Positions 1 through 5,985 of a stretch of DNA of 6,373 nucleotides are shown here, one piece after another (the stretch's first letter is position 1; each line of letters starts with the position of its first letter). The stretch comes from Caldithrix sp. RBG_13_44_9 (GTDB taxonomy: Bacteria > Calditrichota > Calditrichia > RBG-13-44-9): contig MESS01000002.1 of NCBI GenBank assembly GCA_001771055.1, positions 11,910-18,282 on the forward strand, read 5' to 3'. The translations under genes and the position numbers were made by a program. Under the pieces are notes generated by a model that saw only the letters and a list, made by a program, of their open reading frames with translations, was not told the DNA's origin and did not search any database.

Positions 1-977
1 AAAACATGGTACTGGGGATCAACCTGCCAGCGGTGCTGAATGAAGAGCAGGCCATGTTGATGCAACAATCTACGCACCACTGTTTCCTGATGAGTATCTC
101 TCTTGACAATAAAAAGATACTTTCCCTGCGAGGCTAACGATTTCTCAGAAGGGGGTTGGGCAGGAAATTCAATATTTTCATATAAAAACTTAACATCGAT
201 ATTTAATTGACCTGCCCGCTCATAAAGATAAAGGCGGGTGGTGCTTAATGGTAATTCATATACTTTAAGATGCTCCTCCAGGCTTTTCCAATCTAAAGCC
301 GGCAAAATGCGGGATATAAAAGAGTTAATGAATTCTTTTATTTCCTCAATCGGTATCCGGATTTTTTGCTGCAGCCGGAAAAAATTTATCCAGAAAAAAG
401 CGGACATCCGGGATTCCACCCGGTAGAGAGTATTTTTGTTAAGAATATAAACCGGATTAGCAGTTAAAACATCAAGCTGACCTTCTAAAAATACGGTTCG
501 ATCCTGATAGACAATAATAGGTTGCAGAACATACTCTTCATTTTCTTTAAAGATACCCAAGGCAATCGTACCTGTATCTTCTGCAAAATCCAGAGATAAT
601 AATTCTTTATTCAAAGATCGGTTTTTCAGATTGCTGCCCCTTAACCAATCCAGCAGAAATCCTACCGGTTGACCATAAGCAAATAACCGACGGGTATCAT
701 ATTGGTTAAAAGACAGCAGATAAGATACCAGATTCAATTCATCCTGATTAATATTTACTTTTTGAGTTTCAATAATTTGATAATTCAGGCGAGTTTCCTT
801 GCCCATCGCCCCATCCAGGCGGGTATATTCAGCAAAAGGTACAATTTCCCAGTTGGCGGGACGGAGTTCGAGAACAAAATATGGCTGATATACTCCCTTA
901 TCAACCTCGAATGTTTGTGGTTGAGGTATTTTCTCAAGGAGAGCAGCGAGTTGTTCTATTTTTTCCTTCCAGGTCAT
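1..977 (-). CDS. Probable SNF2-family DEAD/DEAH helicase, N-terminal part (runs off the window)
   Basis: This minus-strand frame is open from an ATG at 977-975 to the window edge and gives 325 residues with no stop. I translated it by hand. No Walker A motif or other ATPase motif lies within the visible part. The call rests on the layout typical of the region ahead of the motor in bacterial SNF2 (Swi2/Snf2) proteins: a beta-rich stretch (about residues 150-190, containing VFLEGQLDVL and PVYILNKNTLYRV), then RLYLYERAGQLNIDVKFLYE (about 249-267), then a charged RDTHQETVVRRLLHQHGL segment (about 293-310) resembling the RD...E...L...GF element before the helicase domain. If correct, the full protein is an ATP-driven DNA translocase or remodeller roughly three times longer. 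The start has only a weak ribosome binding site. An in-frame stop lies just upstream at 1001-999, so this is the only reasonable ATG. It follows the methyltransferase gene on the same strand after a 317-base gap. Confidence 0.6.
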   Translation of the reverse strand, partial: MTWKEKIEQLAALLEKIPQPQTFEVDKGVYQPYFVLELRPANWEIVPFAEYTRLDGAMGKETRLNYQIIETQKVNINQDELNLVSYLLSFNQYDTRRLFAYGQPVGFLLDWLRGSNLKNRSLNKELLSLDFAEDTGTIALGIFKENEEYVLQPIIVYQDRTVFLEGQLDVLTANPVYILNKNTLYRVESRMSAFFWINFFRLQQKIRIPIEEIKEFINSFISRILPALDWKSLEEHLKVYELPLSTTRLYLYERAGQLNIDVKFLYENIEFPAQPPSEKSLASQGKYLFIVKRDTHQETVVRRLLHQHGLLFIQHRWQVDPQYHV

Positions 978-1294
978 TTGACTACATTTTGTTAATTTTC
1001 AATTGCCAGAATCTTCGGTTAATCGATTAAATAGCCATATTAAAGTATGCTAGATTTTTAAGATATTAAAAAAGCACTTAAATGAAGCGAGCGAAATCAC
1101 AATTCCCAATCCAAACACTTGAAATTTGCATTGTTGGTTAAACATCAAAATCATAATTCACATTTAGCCAGCATAAAATTTAAGAAAGAATATTGAATTC
1201 TCCTAAATCAAAAAAAGTTGGCTTGCTGAAAAGATTTTAACCAAGCAGGAAGTACAGATTTAAACCCAGAATATCAATTTGGGAAGGGATATAT
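978..1294. other. AT-rich intergenic stretch without a recognised gene
   Basis: This gap separates the methyltransferase stop from the start of the SNF2-like gene, both on the minus strand. It is AT-rich and has no ORF with a credible ribosome binding site. The minus-strand promoter of the SNF2-like gene presumably lies in the AT-rich part near 1000-1080, but I could not pick a convincing pair of hexamers. A weak terminator-like hairpin (1210-1246) is listed separately. Confidence 0.6.
1210..1246 (-). terminator. Weak candidate terminator after the methyltransferase gene
   Basis: On the minus strand, GCTTG (1246-1242) can pair with CAAGC (1225-1221). A short A/T helix can form inside the loop. 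After four bases (CAAC) comes a run of seven T (1216-1210). The five-pair stem and the gap before the T-run make it weak. Its position about 50 bases past the methyltransferase stop is what recommends it. Confidence 0.3.
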
Positions 1295-1936
1295 TTATAA
1301 TTTCTGACAGCAGAGCAGACGGATATACCCTCTGGCGTACCGGCGAAGTTGGATATTTGAGAATCCTCTTTCCGGAAGCAGGGACGGCCAATCCCGGGTA
1401 ATAAAGTCCTCGGTGGTTTCACATTCAATATGGCGGATACCCAACCTTACATACCAGGGAGCATTTTCGAGAGAAAAATGATTGTAATCCAAAATGCAAA
1501 ACCTCCCGCCAACCTGCAAATTCTGATGAACATTTTGAATCACCTGCAGCCGGTGTTGCTGATGTAAGCCGTGAAGTACAAAGGAGATAAAAACCAGAGT
1601 GGCCTGAACCGGCAGCAGGAACGGCTCTTCAATCCTTTGATGAATGATGATCAGTCGGGCATCACTTTTTTGCAGCTCGAAGAGGTGTGTTTTCATCTCG
1701 TCCCCGACCTCCAGGTCGTAGATCCGGCCTTGTTTATTCATTTGCTGCAGCATCAGCCTGACCATTCTACCGGTGCCTGCTCCCAGATCCATCACAATTT
1801 CTTCAGGACGCAGCTGCAGATCATTTATTGCCCGGCCGATTAGACCTCCATATCGGTCCAGGGAAATAAGATTTAGAAAGCGGTCATAATGGCGGGCTTC
1901 CCAGCCGGTTATTTCAACCTGTGGTTTTTTAGTCAT
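1295..1936 (-). CDS. Class I SAM-dependent methyltransferase (UbiE/type 11-like)
   Basis: The 213-residue protein has the order of a Rossmann-fold methyltransferase. Motif I, DLGAGTG (residues 50-56), is the glycine-rich SAM-binding loop. An acidic strand (YDLEVGDE, 73-80) is where the SAM ribose-binding acid is expected. FISFVLHGLHQQHR (116-129) is the motif IV/post region seen in UbiE-like enzymes, and LQVGGRFCILDYN (140-152) is the motif VI strand and turn. The N-terminal WEARHYDRFLNLISLDRYGGLI fits the cap helices of UbiE/COQ5-type enzymes. The substrate cannot be read from sequence, and no quinone or cobalamin genes lie beside it. Length is normal for a soluble single-domain enzyme. The ATG at 1936-1934 is the only ATG start, because an in-frame stop lies at 1957-1955. 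The Shine-Dalgarno site is weak. The gene lies downstream of rnpB on the same strand with about 94 bases between. Confidence 0.85.
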   Translation of the reverse strand: MTKKPQVEITGWEARHYDRFLNLISLDRYGGLIGRAINDLQLRPEEIVMDLGAGTGRMVRLMLQQMNKQGRIYDLEVGDEMKTHLFELQKSDARLIIIHQRIEEPFLLPVQATLVFISFVLHGLHQQHRLQVIQNVHQNLQVGGRFCILDYNHFSLENAPWYVRLGIRHIECETTEDFITRDWPSLLPERGFSNIQLRRYARGYIRLLCCQKL

Positions 1937-2030
1937 ATTCAGATTTAGCCGATTTCATTTCTCATGTATTCACTTCATTCAAAACAAATTTGAAGATTAT
2001 GGTTGAAGGAAAGGTTTTGGGAAATAAAAA

Positions 2031-2445
<415 letters not shown>

Positions 2446-2465
2446 AATTTATGTAATCAGCTTCC

Positions 2466-3179
2466 TCACGGATTTTCGTCTAACCAAACTAAAATCCGTC
2501 CGCAATACTCACAGGTAAACAATCGATGCATTTCCCTAATTTCCACAATCTTTTGAGGCGGGATGGCCGAGTAACAGCCACCGCAAGAATTTTTCTTCAC
2601 AGCCACTACCGCCAGGCCGTCCTTGGCTTTCCGGATTTTCTCATACTGGCTTTGATACCGCTTATCAAGTTCTGCCAAAATCTTATCCCGCTCTCTGGTT
2701 AACCGCCTTTCCTCTGTCCGGGTCTGCTGCACAATCTCATCTAGTTCACGCCGATGGTCAACCAATTGTTCCTCTAATTTTTTAATATCTTTCTGCAGTT
2801 CCCGAATTTGAACCTTCAGTTCTTCTTCTTCCTCAAGCGACTGGAGAATTTTATTTTCTAATTCTTTAATCTCCATCTTTTTGGTATCAATCTCTAAGGA
2901 AATCGCGTCGTATTCCTTGTTGGTCTGCACCTTATACAATTGCTCTTCATACTTTTTCAGTTTTTCATTTCCTGCCTCAATCTCCATCTGAAACATACGG
3001 CGGTCAGCGTCTCCCTTTTTAATGGTCTCTTCCATCTCCTTTTTTCTGGTACTCTTCGACTCCAGCTCGCTTTCTGCTTCCTCAATCATAAAAGGCAGGT
3101 CACCTTTCTGCAATTGCAGTGCATCAAACTTGCTATCAATTTTTTGTAAATCGACCAGCTGTTTGACTAATTTTTTCAA
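2466..3179 (-). CDS. Coiled-coil protein with C-terminal C4 zinc ribbon (PF02591-type)
   Basis: The 237-residue protein is almost wholly heptad-rich coiled coil (about residues 5-190) and contains the family block KVQTNKEYDAISLEI (about 83-97). It ends in a four-cysteine zinc ribbon with CGGC (C199, C202) and CEYC (C223, C226) joined by the PPQK linker. This is the layout of the family that includes Helicobacter FlgZ (HP0958), where a long helical hairpin presents the ribbon for protein or RNA contacts. The role in most other bacteria is not established. The start codon is TTG at 3179-3177. It is chosen because GGAGG (3189-3185) lies six bases upstream and the coding frame has no better ATG. 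From memory, members often sit beside rnpB, as here, with a 20-base gap to the RNase P RNA on the same strand. There is little room for a promoter of its own: a terminator (3200-3232) ends about ten bases before the ribosome binding site, so expression probably depends on read-through. Confidence 0.9.
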   Translation of the reverse strand: MKKLVKQLVDLQKIDSKFDALQLQKGDLPFMIEEAESELESKSTRKKEMEETIKKGDADRRMFQMEIEAGNEKLKKYEEQLYKVQTNKEYDAISLEIDTKKMEIKELENKILQSLEEEEELKVQIRELQKDIKKLEEQLVDHRRELDEIVQQTRTEERRLTRERDKILAELDKRYQSQYEKIRKAKDGLAVVAVKKNSCGGCYSAIPPQKIVEIREMHRLFTCEYCGRILVWLDENP

Positions 3180-3199
3180 TTTGATCCTCCAGATATATT

Positions 3200-3232
3200 A
3201 AAAAAAAAGCACTCAAAAAAATCTTTGAGTGC
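3200..3232 (-). terminator. Intrinsic terminator between tRNA/leader and zinc-ribbon gene
   Basis: On the minus strand GCACTCAAA (3232-3224) pairs perfectly with TTTGAGTGC (3217-3209) around a six-base loop. A run of nine T follows at once (3208-3200). This is a textbook intrinsic terminator. It could simply end the tRNA transcript. However, it lies about ten bases before the Shine-Dalgarno site of the next gene, so it may act as an attenuator for that gene. Confidence 0.85.
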
Positions 3233-3236
3233 ATCT

Positions 3237-3299
3237 TTATGTTAAAAAGCGAATTGATTTGTTTTTTTTGAATGCCATATGTTCAAGCAAGACGTCCAA
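3237..3299 (-). CDS. Putative 20-residue leader peptide
   Basis: After the tRNA, the minus strand has a strong Shine-Dalgarno sequence, AGGAGG (3310-3305), five bases before a TTG (3299-3297). That TTG opens a 20-codon ORF ending at TAA (3239-3237). The peptide starts MDVLLEHMAF and ends KKNKSIRFLT. The stop lies four bases before the 5' arm of the terminator hairpin, so a ribosome reaching the stop would cover part of that arm. The downstream zinc-ribbon gene also starts with TTG behind GGAGG. No run of a single amino acid points to a classical amino-acid sensing leader. An ORF this short could arise by chance. The support is the long Shine-Dalgarno match and the position, with nothing else to prove translation. 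Confidence 0.4.
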   Translation of the reverse strand: MDVLLEHMAFKKNKSIRFLT

Positions 3300-3317
3300 C
3301 TACTCCTCCTGTTTTTG

Positions 3318-3391
3318 TGGGCCCACCAGGACTTGAACCTGGGACCAGTCGATTATGAGTCGACTGCTCTAACCAACTGAGCTATGGGCCC
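3318..3391 (-). tRNA. tRNA with CAT anticodon, most likely tRNA-Ile2 (lysidine-modified)
   Basis: The 74-base minus-strand cloverleaf folds fully. The acceptor stem is GGGCCCA/TGGGCCC with discriminator A. The D arm is GCTC/GAGC, the anticodon stem is GTCGA/TCGAC with loop CTCATAA (anticodon CAT), the variable loop is TGGTC, and the T arm is CCAGG/CCTGG with loop TTCAAGT. The anticodon fits Met, initiator Met or Ile2. The AGCAG.CGACTCATAATCG.CTGGTC context, the C4-G69 and C5-G68 pairs and the TTCAAGT loop resemble Ile2, which reads AUA codons after TilS changes C34 to lysidine. It is not an initiator, since the anticodon stem lacks the three G-C pairs. The elongator Met reading remains possible. 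The 3' CCA is not encoded (CAA follows), so CCA must be added after transcription. Confidence 0.9.
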
Positions 3392-3406
3392 AAATTTTAG
3401 ATTTGC

Positions 3407-3435
3407 AATATATAGGAGTCGATTGGGAAAATCAA
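3407..3435 (-). promoter_or_regulatory. Sigma-70-type promoter for the tRNA transcript
   Basis: On the minus strand, TTGATT (3435-3430) and TATATT (3412-3407) are separated by exactly 17 bases. Transcription would begin near 3400, about ten bases before the mature tRNA 5' end. By read-through it could also feed the leader ORF, the zinc-ribbon gene and rnpB, since no clearer promoter is visible before those. Confidence 0.65.
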
Positions 3436-3654
3436 GCCATTTTTCAGGAGCACATTCTTATAAGTTACAATAAAACCTATGTATTATGCGGTCTTCCTTT
3501 CCGCTGATTAGAGTCTGTTCTTAATACTAACGGATCCCTGAACTGATTTAAACACAACCTGAGCAGTCTCAAAATCCTTTTTACCAGGTTGATAAAAAAA
3601 AAATTCGCTTGTTTTGTTTGTGAATTTTCTTATTTTGCTTTCGAAAAAAATCTA
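3436..3654. other. Divergent intergenic region between tRNA and ferredoxin
   Basis: No gene is visible here. A 7-base inverted repeat, CAACCTG (3555-3561) and CAGGTTG (3585-3591), surrounds a 23-base loop with no T-run after it, so it is not an obvious terminator. A weak plus-strand promoter candidate for the ferredoxin is TTGTTT (3609-3614) with TATTTT (3631-3636), spaced 16 bases apart. I would not rely on it. Confidence 0.35.
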
Positions 3655-3666
3655 CGGAGGTCTATT

Positions 3667-3915
3667 ATGGCAATAATGATCAATGAAGAATGCATTGCAT
3701 GTGATGCATGTCGTCCTGAATGTCCAAATGATGCAATATCTGAAGGAGATCCCCTCTATATCATTAATCCGGACTTGTGCACTGAGTGCGTTGGTTTTCA
3801 TGATACCCCTCAATGTGCAGCTGTCTGCCCAACCGATGCATGCGTTCCAGATCCTAGTCACCAGGAAACCCGCGAGCAACTGATTGAAAAAAAGAAGAAA
3901 ATACATGGTGAATGA
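3667..3915 (+). CDS. YfhL-type 2[4Fe-4S] ferredoxin
   Basis: The 82-residue soluble electron carrier has nine cysteines. The first motif is C9-x2-C12-x2-C15-x3-C19-P. The second is C38-x2-C41-x8-C50-x3-C54-P, with the CVGxxxxPQC sequence of the YfhL/Allochromatium (Alvin) type, where an insertion lies inside the second cluster motif. By family analogy C9, C12, C15 and C54 hold one cluster, and C19, C38, C41 and C50 the other. C59 is extra. The C-terminal 20 residues form a charged helix rich in lysine and glutamate, again as in the Alvin type, whose clusters have unusually low potentials. The redox partner is not evident from the neighbours. The start is the ATG at 3667, because GGAGG (3656-3660) lies six bases before it. 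The frame is open further upstream but that part is an A/T-rich leader. It converges on the proline dehydrogenase gene. Confidence 0.93.
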   Translation: MAIMINEECIACDACRPECPNDAISEGDPLYIINPDLCTECVGFHDTPQCAAVCPTDACVPDPSHQETREQLIEKKKKIHGE

Positions 3916-3922
3916 TTAAAGA

Positions 3923-3946
3923 TAAAGGCGCCTTACGGCGCCTTTA
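3923..3946 (+). terminator. Hairpin terminator after the ferredoxin, possibly bidirectional
   Basis: TAAAGGCGCC (3923-3932) pairs perfectly with GGCGCCTTTA (3937-3946) around a TTAC loop, seven bases past the ferredoxin stop. The A/T flanks let it act on either strand, so it may also stop transcripts of the convergent proline dehydrogenase gene, which ends at 4031. The plus-strand T-tract (CTATTTTA) is imperfect. Confidence 0.8.
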
Positions 3947-4030
3947 CTATTTTAGCTGTTTCTGAATGACTTTCAAAAAAACAAAACTTCTAAGTACCGT
4001 TGTTTAAAGACCCGTTTCCTCTTTCTTTTA

Positions 4031-4945
4031 TCATACCTTTTTACCCATCCAGCGGTCAAGGGTATTTCGTATAATATGACCGGCAATCGCCGGATTTTCT
4101 TTTAACCTGCGGGTTGAATACCCAAACCATTCAGTCCCGAATGGGACATAGACCCGCAGCCGATGACCGCCCTCAACAATGATACGTCGTAGTTCATGAT
4201 CCACTCCCAGCAGCATTTGAAACTCATATTGATCAGGCTGGAGAGAAAGTTTATCAATCAGCTGCAAGGCATGCCAGACCAGTTTTTCATCGTGAGTAGC
4301 AATTCCCACATAACAGCCATTGCTTAACAATTTTTCCAGAGCATACTCAAAATTGTCATTGATAATACTCTTTTCCTTGTAGGCAATTTCCCGTTTTTCG
4401 TTATAAATGCCCTTACACAATCGCAAGTTGGCTTTATGTGGTATTAACCGATTTATATCTTTCCCTGTTCTGCGTAAATAGGATTGCAGTACCGTTCCGA
4501 CATTTGGATATTCCTTCTTGATGCGAAGGTACATCTCAATGGTGTCATCAGTAGTGGTAGCATCTTCCATGTCAATGCGGACAAAGTTATTGATTTTCTG
4601 AGCTTCCTTAACCATTTCCAGGATATTATAGAAGCAAAAATCTTTATCAATTTTTAATCCCATGTGAGTGGGTTTGAGTGAAATATTCGCATCTAGTTTT
4701 TCAACCGCAATTGTTTTTAAAACCTCTCGGTAGGTTTGAACCGCTTTCAAGGATTGTTCTTTTACTTTTACTTCTTCTCCTAAAACATCGATTGTGGCCA
4801 TCATCCGGTTTGAATTCAATTCTTTTACCAGGCGCACCGCATCTTCCAGCTTATCACCGGCAATATAGTGTTTCGAGAAAAAACCAACAATTGGCTTGGG
4901 TACATAAGGCAGAGTGTGGGCGATCAGTTGATTAAACCAGCTCAT
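4031..4945 (-). CDS. Proline dehydrogenase, monofunctional (FAD-dependent)
   Basis: The enzyme oxidises L-proline to delta-1-pyrroline-5-carboxylate and passes electrons to the quinone pool through FAD. The 304 residues are the length of the single-domain PutB/FadM-type barrel and not the long bifunctional PutA. Family motifs appear in order: ATIDVLGE (50-57), NISLKPTHMGL (87-97), RIDMEDATTTDDT (123-135), LQSYLRRT (153-160), RLCKGIYNEKREIAYK (175-190), GIATHDEKLV (214-223), FQMLLGV (242-248) and RVYVPFGTEWFGYSTRRLKENP (264-285). The arginine pair at 279-280 is the expected proline carboxylate anchor. No P5C dehydrogenase gene is next to it in this window. The ATG at 4945-4943 has GGAGG (4955-4951) five bases upstream, and a near-consensus promoter lies just above. 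It is likely a single-gene transcript. Confidence 0.95.
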   Translation of the reverse strand: MSWFNQLIAHTLPYVPKPIVGFFSKHYIAGDKLEDAVRLVKELNSNRMMATIDVLGEEVKVKEQSLKAVQTYREVLKTIAVEKLDANISLKPTHMGLKIDKDFCFYNILEMVKEAQKINNFVRIDMEDATTTDDTIEMYLRIKKEYPNVGTVLQSYLRRTGKDINRLIPHKANLRLCKGIYNEKREIAYKEKSIINDNFEYALEKLLSNGCYVGIATHDEKLVWHALQLIDKLSLQPDQYEFQMLLGVDHELRRIIVEGGHRLRVYVPFGTEWFGYSTRRLKENPAIAGHIIRNTLDRWMGKKV

Positions 4946-4979
4946 TAAAGCCTCCAGAAAGTGTAATTACAATGCCGAA

Positions 4980-5008
4980 AATATAATTTTTTTCACAAAT
5001 TTTGTCAA
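4980..5008 (-). promoter_or_regulatory. Strong sigma-70-type promoter for proline dehydrogenase
   Basis: On the minus strand the consensus -35 hexamer TTGACA (5008-5003) is followed after 17 bases by TATATT (4985-4980). The spacer is A/T-rich. The start site would be near 4972, giving a 5' leader of about 27 bases that carries the GGAGG site. I see no palindromic operator over it. Confidence 0.8.
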
Positions 5009-5150
5009 CTGAATAAATAATTGAGATTTTTATTATAAAAGTGTTAGAGGTATTTTTCTTTTATTTATAACGGCTGGCTAACTAAACTAATTTACTAGCC
5101 TGAAGTGCCAACTGAGTAAAACTCGAAGGATATATTTTGAGGTGAAAATC

Positions 5151-5303
5151 TTGAATACTGCAGCCTTATTCTACTACCAGAACTATTTTCTACTCCCCGA
5201 AGCAAATTGGATCAAAGCTATGAACTATCAGACCTGCTATTTATTCAACTGCAAAACAACACCCTTCAGAAATCACAACGACCATGCCGCATGGTCAGGA
5301 TGA
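5151..5303 (+). CDS. Possible 50-residue orphan small protein
   Basis: A plus-strand frame opens at TTG (5151-5153), six bases after GAGGTGA (5139-5145 including the shared A), a good anti-Shine-Dalgarno match. It runs 50 codons to TGA (5301-5303), two bases short of the converging ferritin-like stop. The peptide is rich in aromatic residues and asparagine, with FYYQNYFLL near the start, two cysteines in the middle (TCYLFNC) and a histidine-rich end (FRNHNDHAAW). I recognise no family. No clear promoter precedes it, and its last 24 bases overlap a hairpin (5280-5296) that looks like an end signal for the opposite gene. A chance ORF is at least as likely. Otherwise the stretch 5046-5304 holds nothing I can identify. 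Confidence 0.25.
   Translation: MNTAALFYYQNYFLLPEANWIKAMNYQTCYLFNCKTTPFRNHNDHAAWSG
5280..5296 (-). terminator. Hairpin after the ferritin-like gene, candidate terminator
   Basis: GACCATG (5280-5286) and CATGGTC (5290-5296) form a perfect seven-pair stem with a three-base loop, nine bases past the ferritin-like stop. The minus-strand sequence after it (GTTGTGATTTC) is only moderately T-rich, so efficiency is uncertain. Confidence 0.5.
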
Positions 5304-5304
5304 T

Positions 5305-5844
5305 CTAAAATTTACCCTGGGTAGCAAACCAATTGGCTGGATCGCCCATAAAATTATTGATATTGCGCAAGGCGTTATAGTGACCTTCTTCTTCTATGGC
5401 AAGTATCTGCAAAAACTCTTTTACTTTGGCGTCTTTGGCTTTTTTGGCAGATTCGGCATAATAAAATTTGGCATGATTTTCTAAATTTATTGCCGTTTCT
5501 ATCACTTCTTCGTCATCCACGCCGTGACTGCCCAGTTCCGCGACTGATTGTTTTAACTCCTGTTGCAAACGGGTGAAGATATTTTGAAAAGTAACGCCTT
5601 CCTGGTTAGAATGAAAAGTTGATTTATTCCATTCCTGTTTACCGGTTAAGACATCAAATACCTCCCGAATTCGCTTTATATGATTGAGTTCATCCTGGGC
5701 CAACCGTTCCAGCATTCTCTTACCTAAAGAGTTTCGGATAGTCTTGGCTCCTTCGGTATAGGTGCGATAACCTTCATCTTCCATTTCCAGTGCTATCTTG
5801 AGTACTTCTTCAGGTTTTTCAGGTATATACATGTTATCCTTCAT
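5305..5844 (-). CDS. Rubrerythrin/ferritin-like di-iron protein without rubredoxin domain
   Basis: This 179-residue four-helix protein has a complete carboxylate-bridged di-iron site in two half-repeats. The first half has E22 (ALEMEDEGYRTY) and E52-x2-H55 (DELNHI). The second half has E122 (NLENHAKFYY) and E152-x2-H155 (EEEGHYNAL). This matches the rubrerythrin branch of the ferritin-like superfamily, whose members reduce peroxide or oxidise iron in anaerobes and microaerophiles. The C-terminal CxxC rubredoxin domain of true rubrerythrin is absent and the protein ends with NWFATQGKF, so it would need a separate electron donor if it is a peroxidase. The first ATG (5844-5842) is preferred: GGGGGA lies nine bases upstream, while the second ATG at 5832 has a purine-rich site only three bases away. 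It is divergent from the ABC ATPase gene. Confidence 0.88.
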   Translation of the reverse strand: MKDNMYIPEKPEEVLKIALEMEDEGYRTYTEGAKTIRNSLGKRMLERLAQDELNHIKRIREVFDVLTGKQEWNKSTFHSNQEGVTFQNIFTRLQQELKQSVAELGSHGVDDEEVIETAINLENHAKFYYAESAKKAKDAKVKEFLQILAIEEEGHYNALRNINNFMGDPANWFATQGKF

Positions 5845-5897
5845 TTGGATGAATCCCCCGGTATTTTTTAAGTGTTGAATTTTTTCTTTTAAAAAAT

Positions 5898-5926
5898 AAT
5901 ATAGAGATATAATTTAGAGAAGTAAA
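5898..5926 (-). promoter_or_regulatory. Candidate promoter for the ferritin-like gene
   Basis: On the minus strand TTTACT (5926-5921) and TATATT (5903-5898) are spaced 17 bases apart. The start site would be near 5890, leaving a leader of about 45 bases rich in A and T. The whole 5845-5985 intergenic region is A/T-rich, so a match of this quality could arise by chance. No separate promoter for the divergent ABC gene stands out. Confidence 0.5.
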
Positions 5927-5985
5927 TAAAAAGAAAATGGTTAACGGTAAAAATTATCTCAATTACACGGGGAAAAAAGACAGCA

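Noticed and set aside
238..995. Plus-strand open frames of 62 and 97 codons
   Set aside because: They lie antisense to the continuous 325-codon minus-strand frame, have no credible ribosome binding site and show no protein-like pattern.
1134..1244. Inverted repeat TTGGTTAAA (1134-1142) and TTTAACCAA (1236-1244)
   Set aside because: Nine bases about 100 apart in A/T-rich DNA is expected by chance, and no end structure of a mobile element accompanies it.
1571..1843. Plus-strand 90-codon open frame
   Set aside because: It is antisense to the methyltransferase, whose motifs establish the minus strand as coding.
3318..3391. tRNA as an integration site for a mobile element
   Set aside because: No direct repeat of the tRNA 3' end and no integrase or phage-like gene is present in the window.
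3555..3591. Inverted repeat upstream of the ferredoxin as an operator
   Set aside because: Seven pairs with a 23-base loop and no overlap with a convincing promoter; not enough to call a binding site.
3589..3666. N-terminal extension of the ferredoxin from an upstream ATG
   Set aside because: The GGAGG six bases before the ATG at 3667 and the usual start of YfhL-type proteins favour the shorter form; the extension is A/T-rich leader sequence.
5284..5484. Plus-strand 66-codon open frame
   Set aside because: Antisense to the ferritin-like gene; a hydrophobic low-complexity translation typical of a shadow frame.
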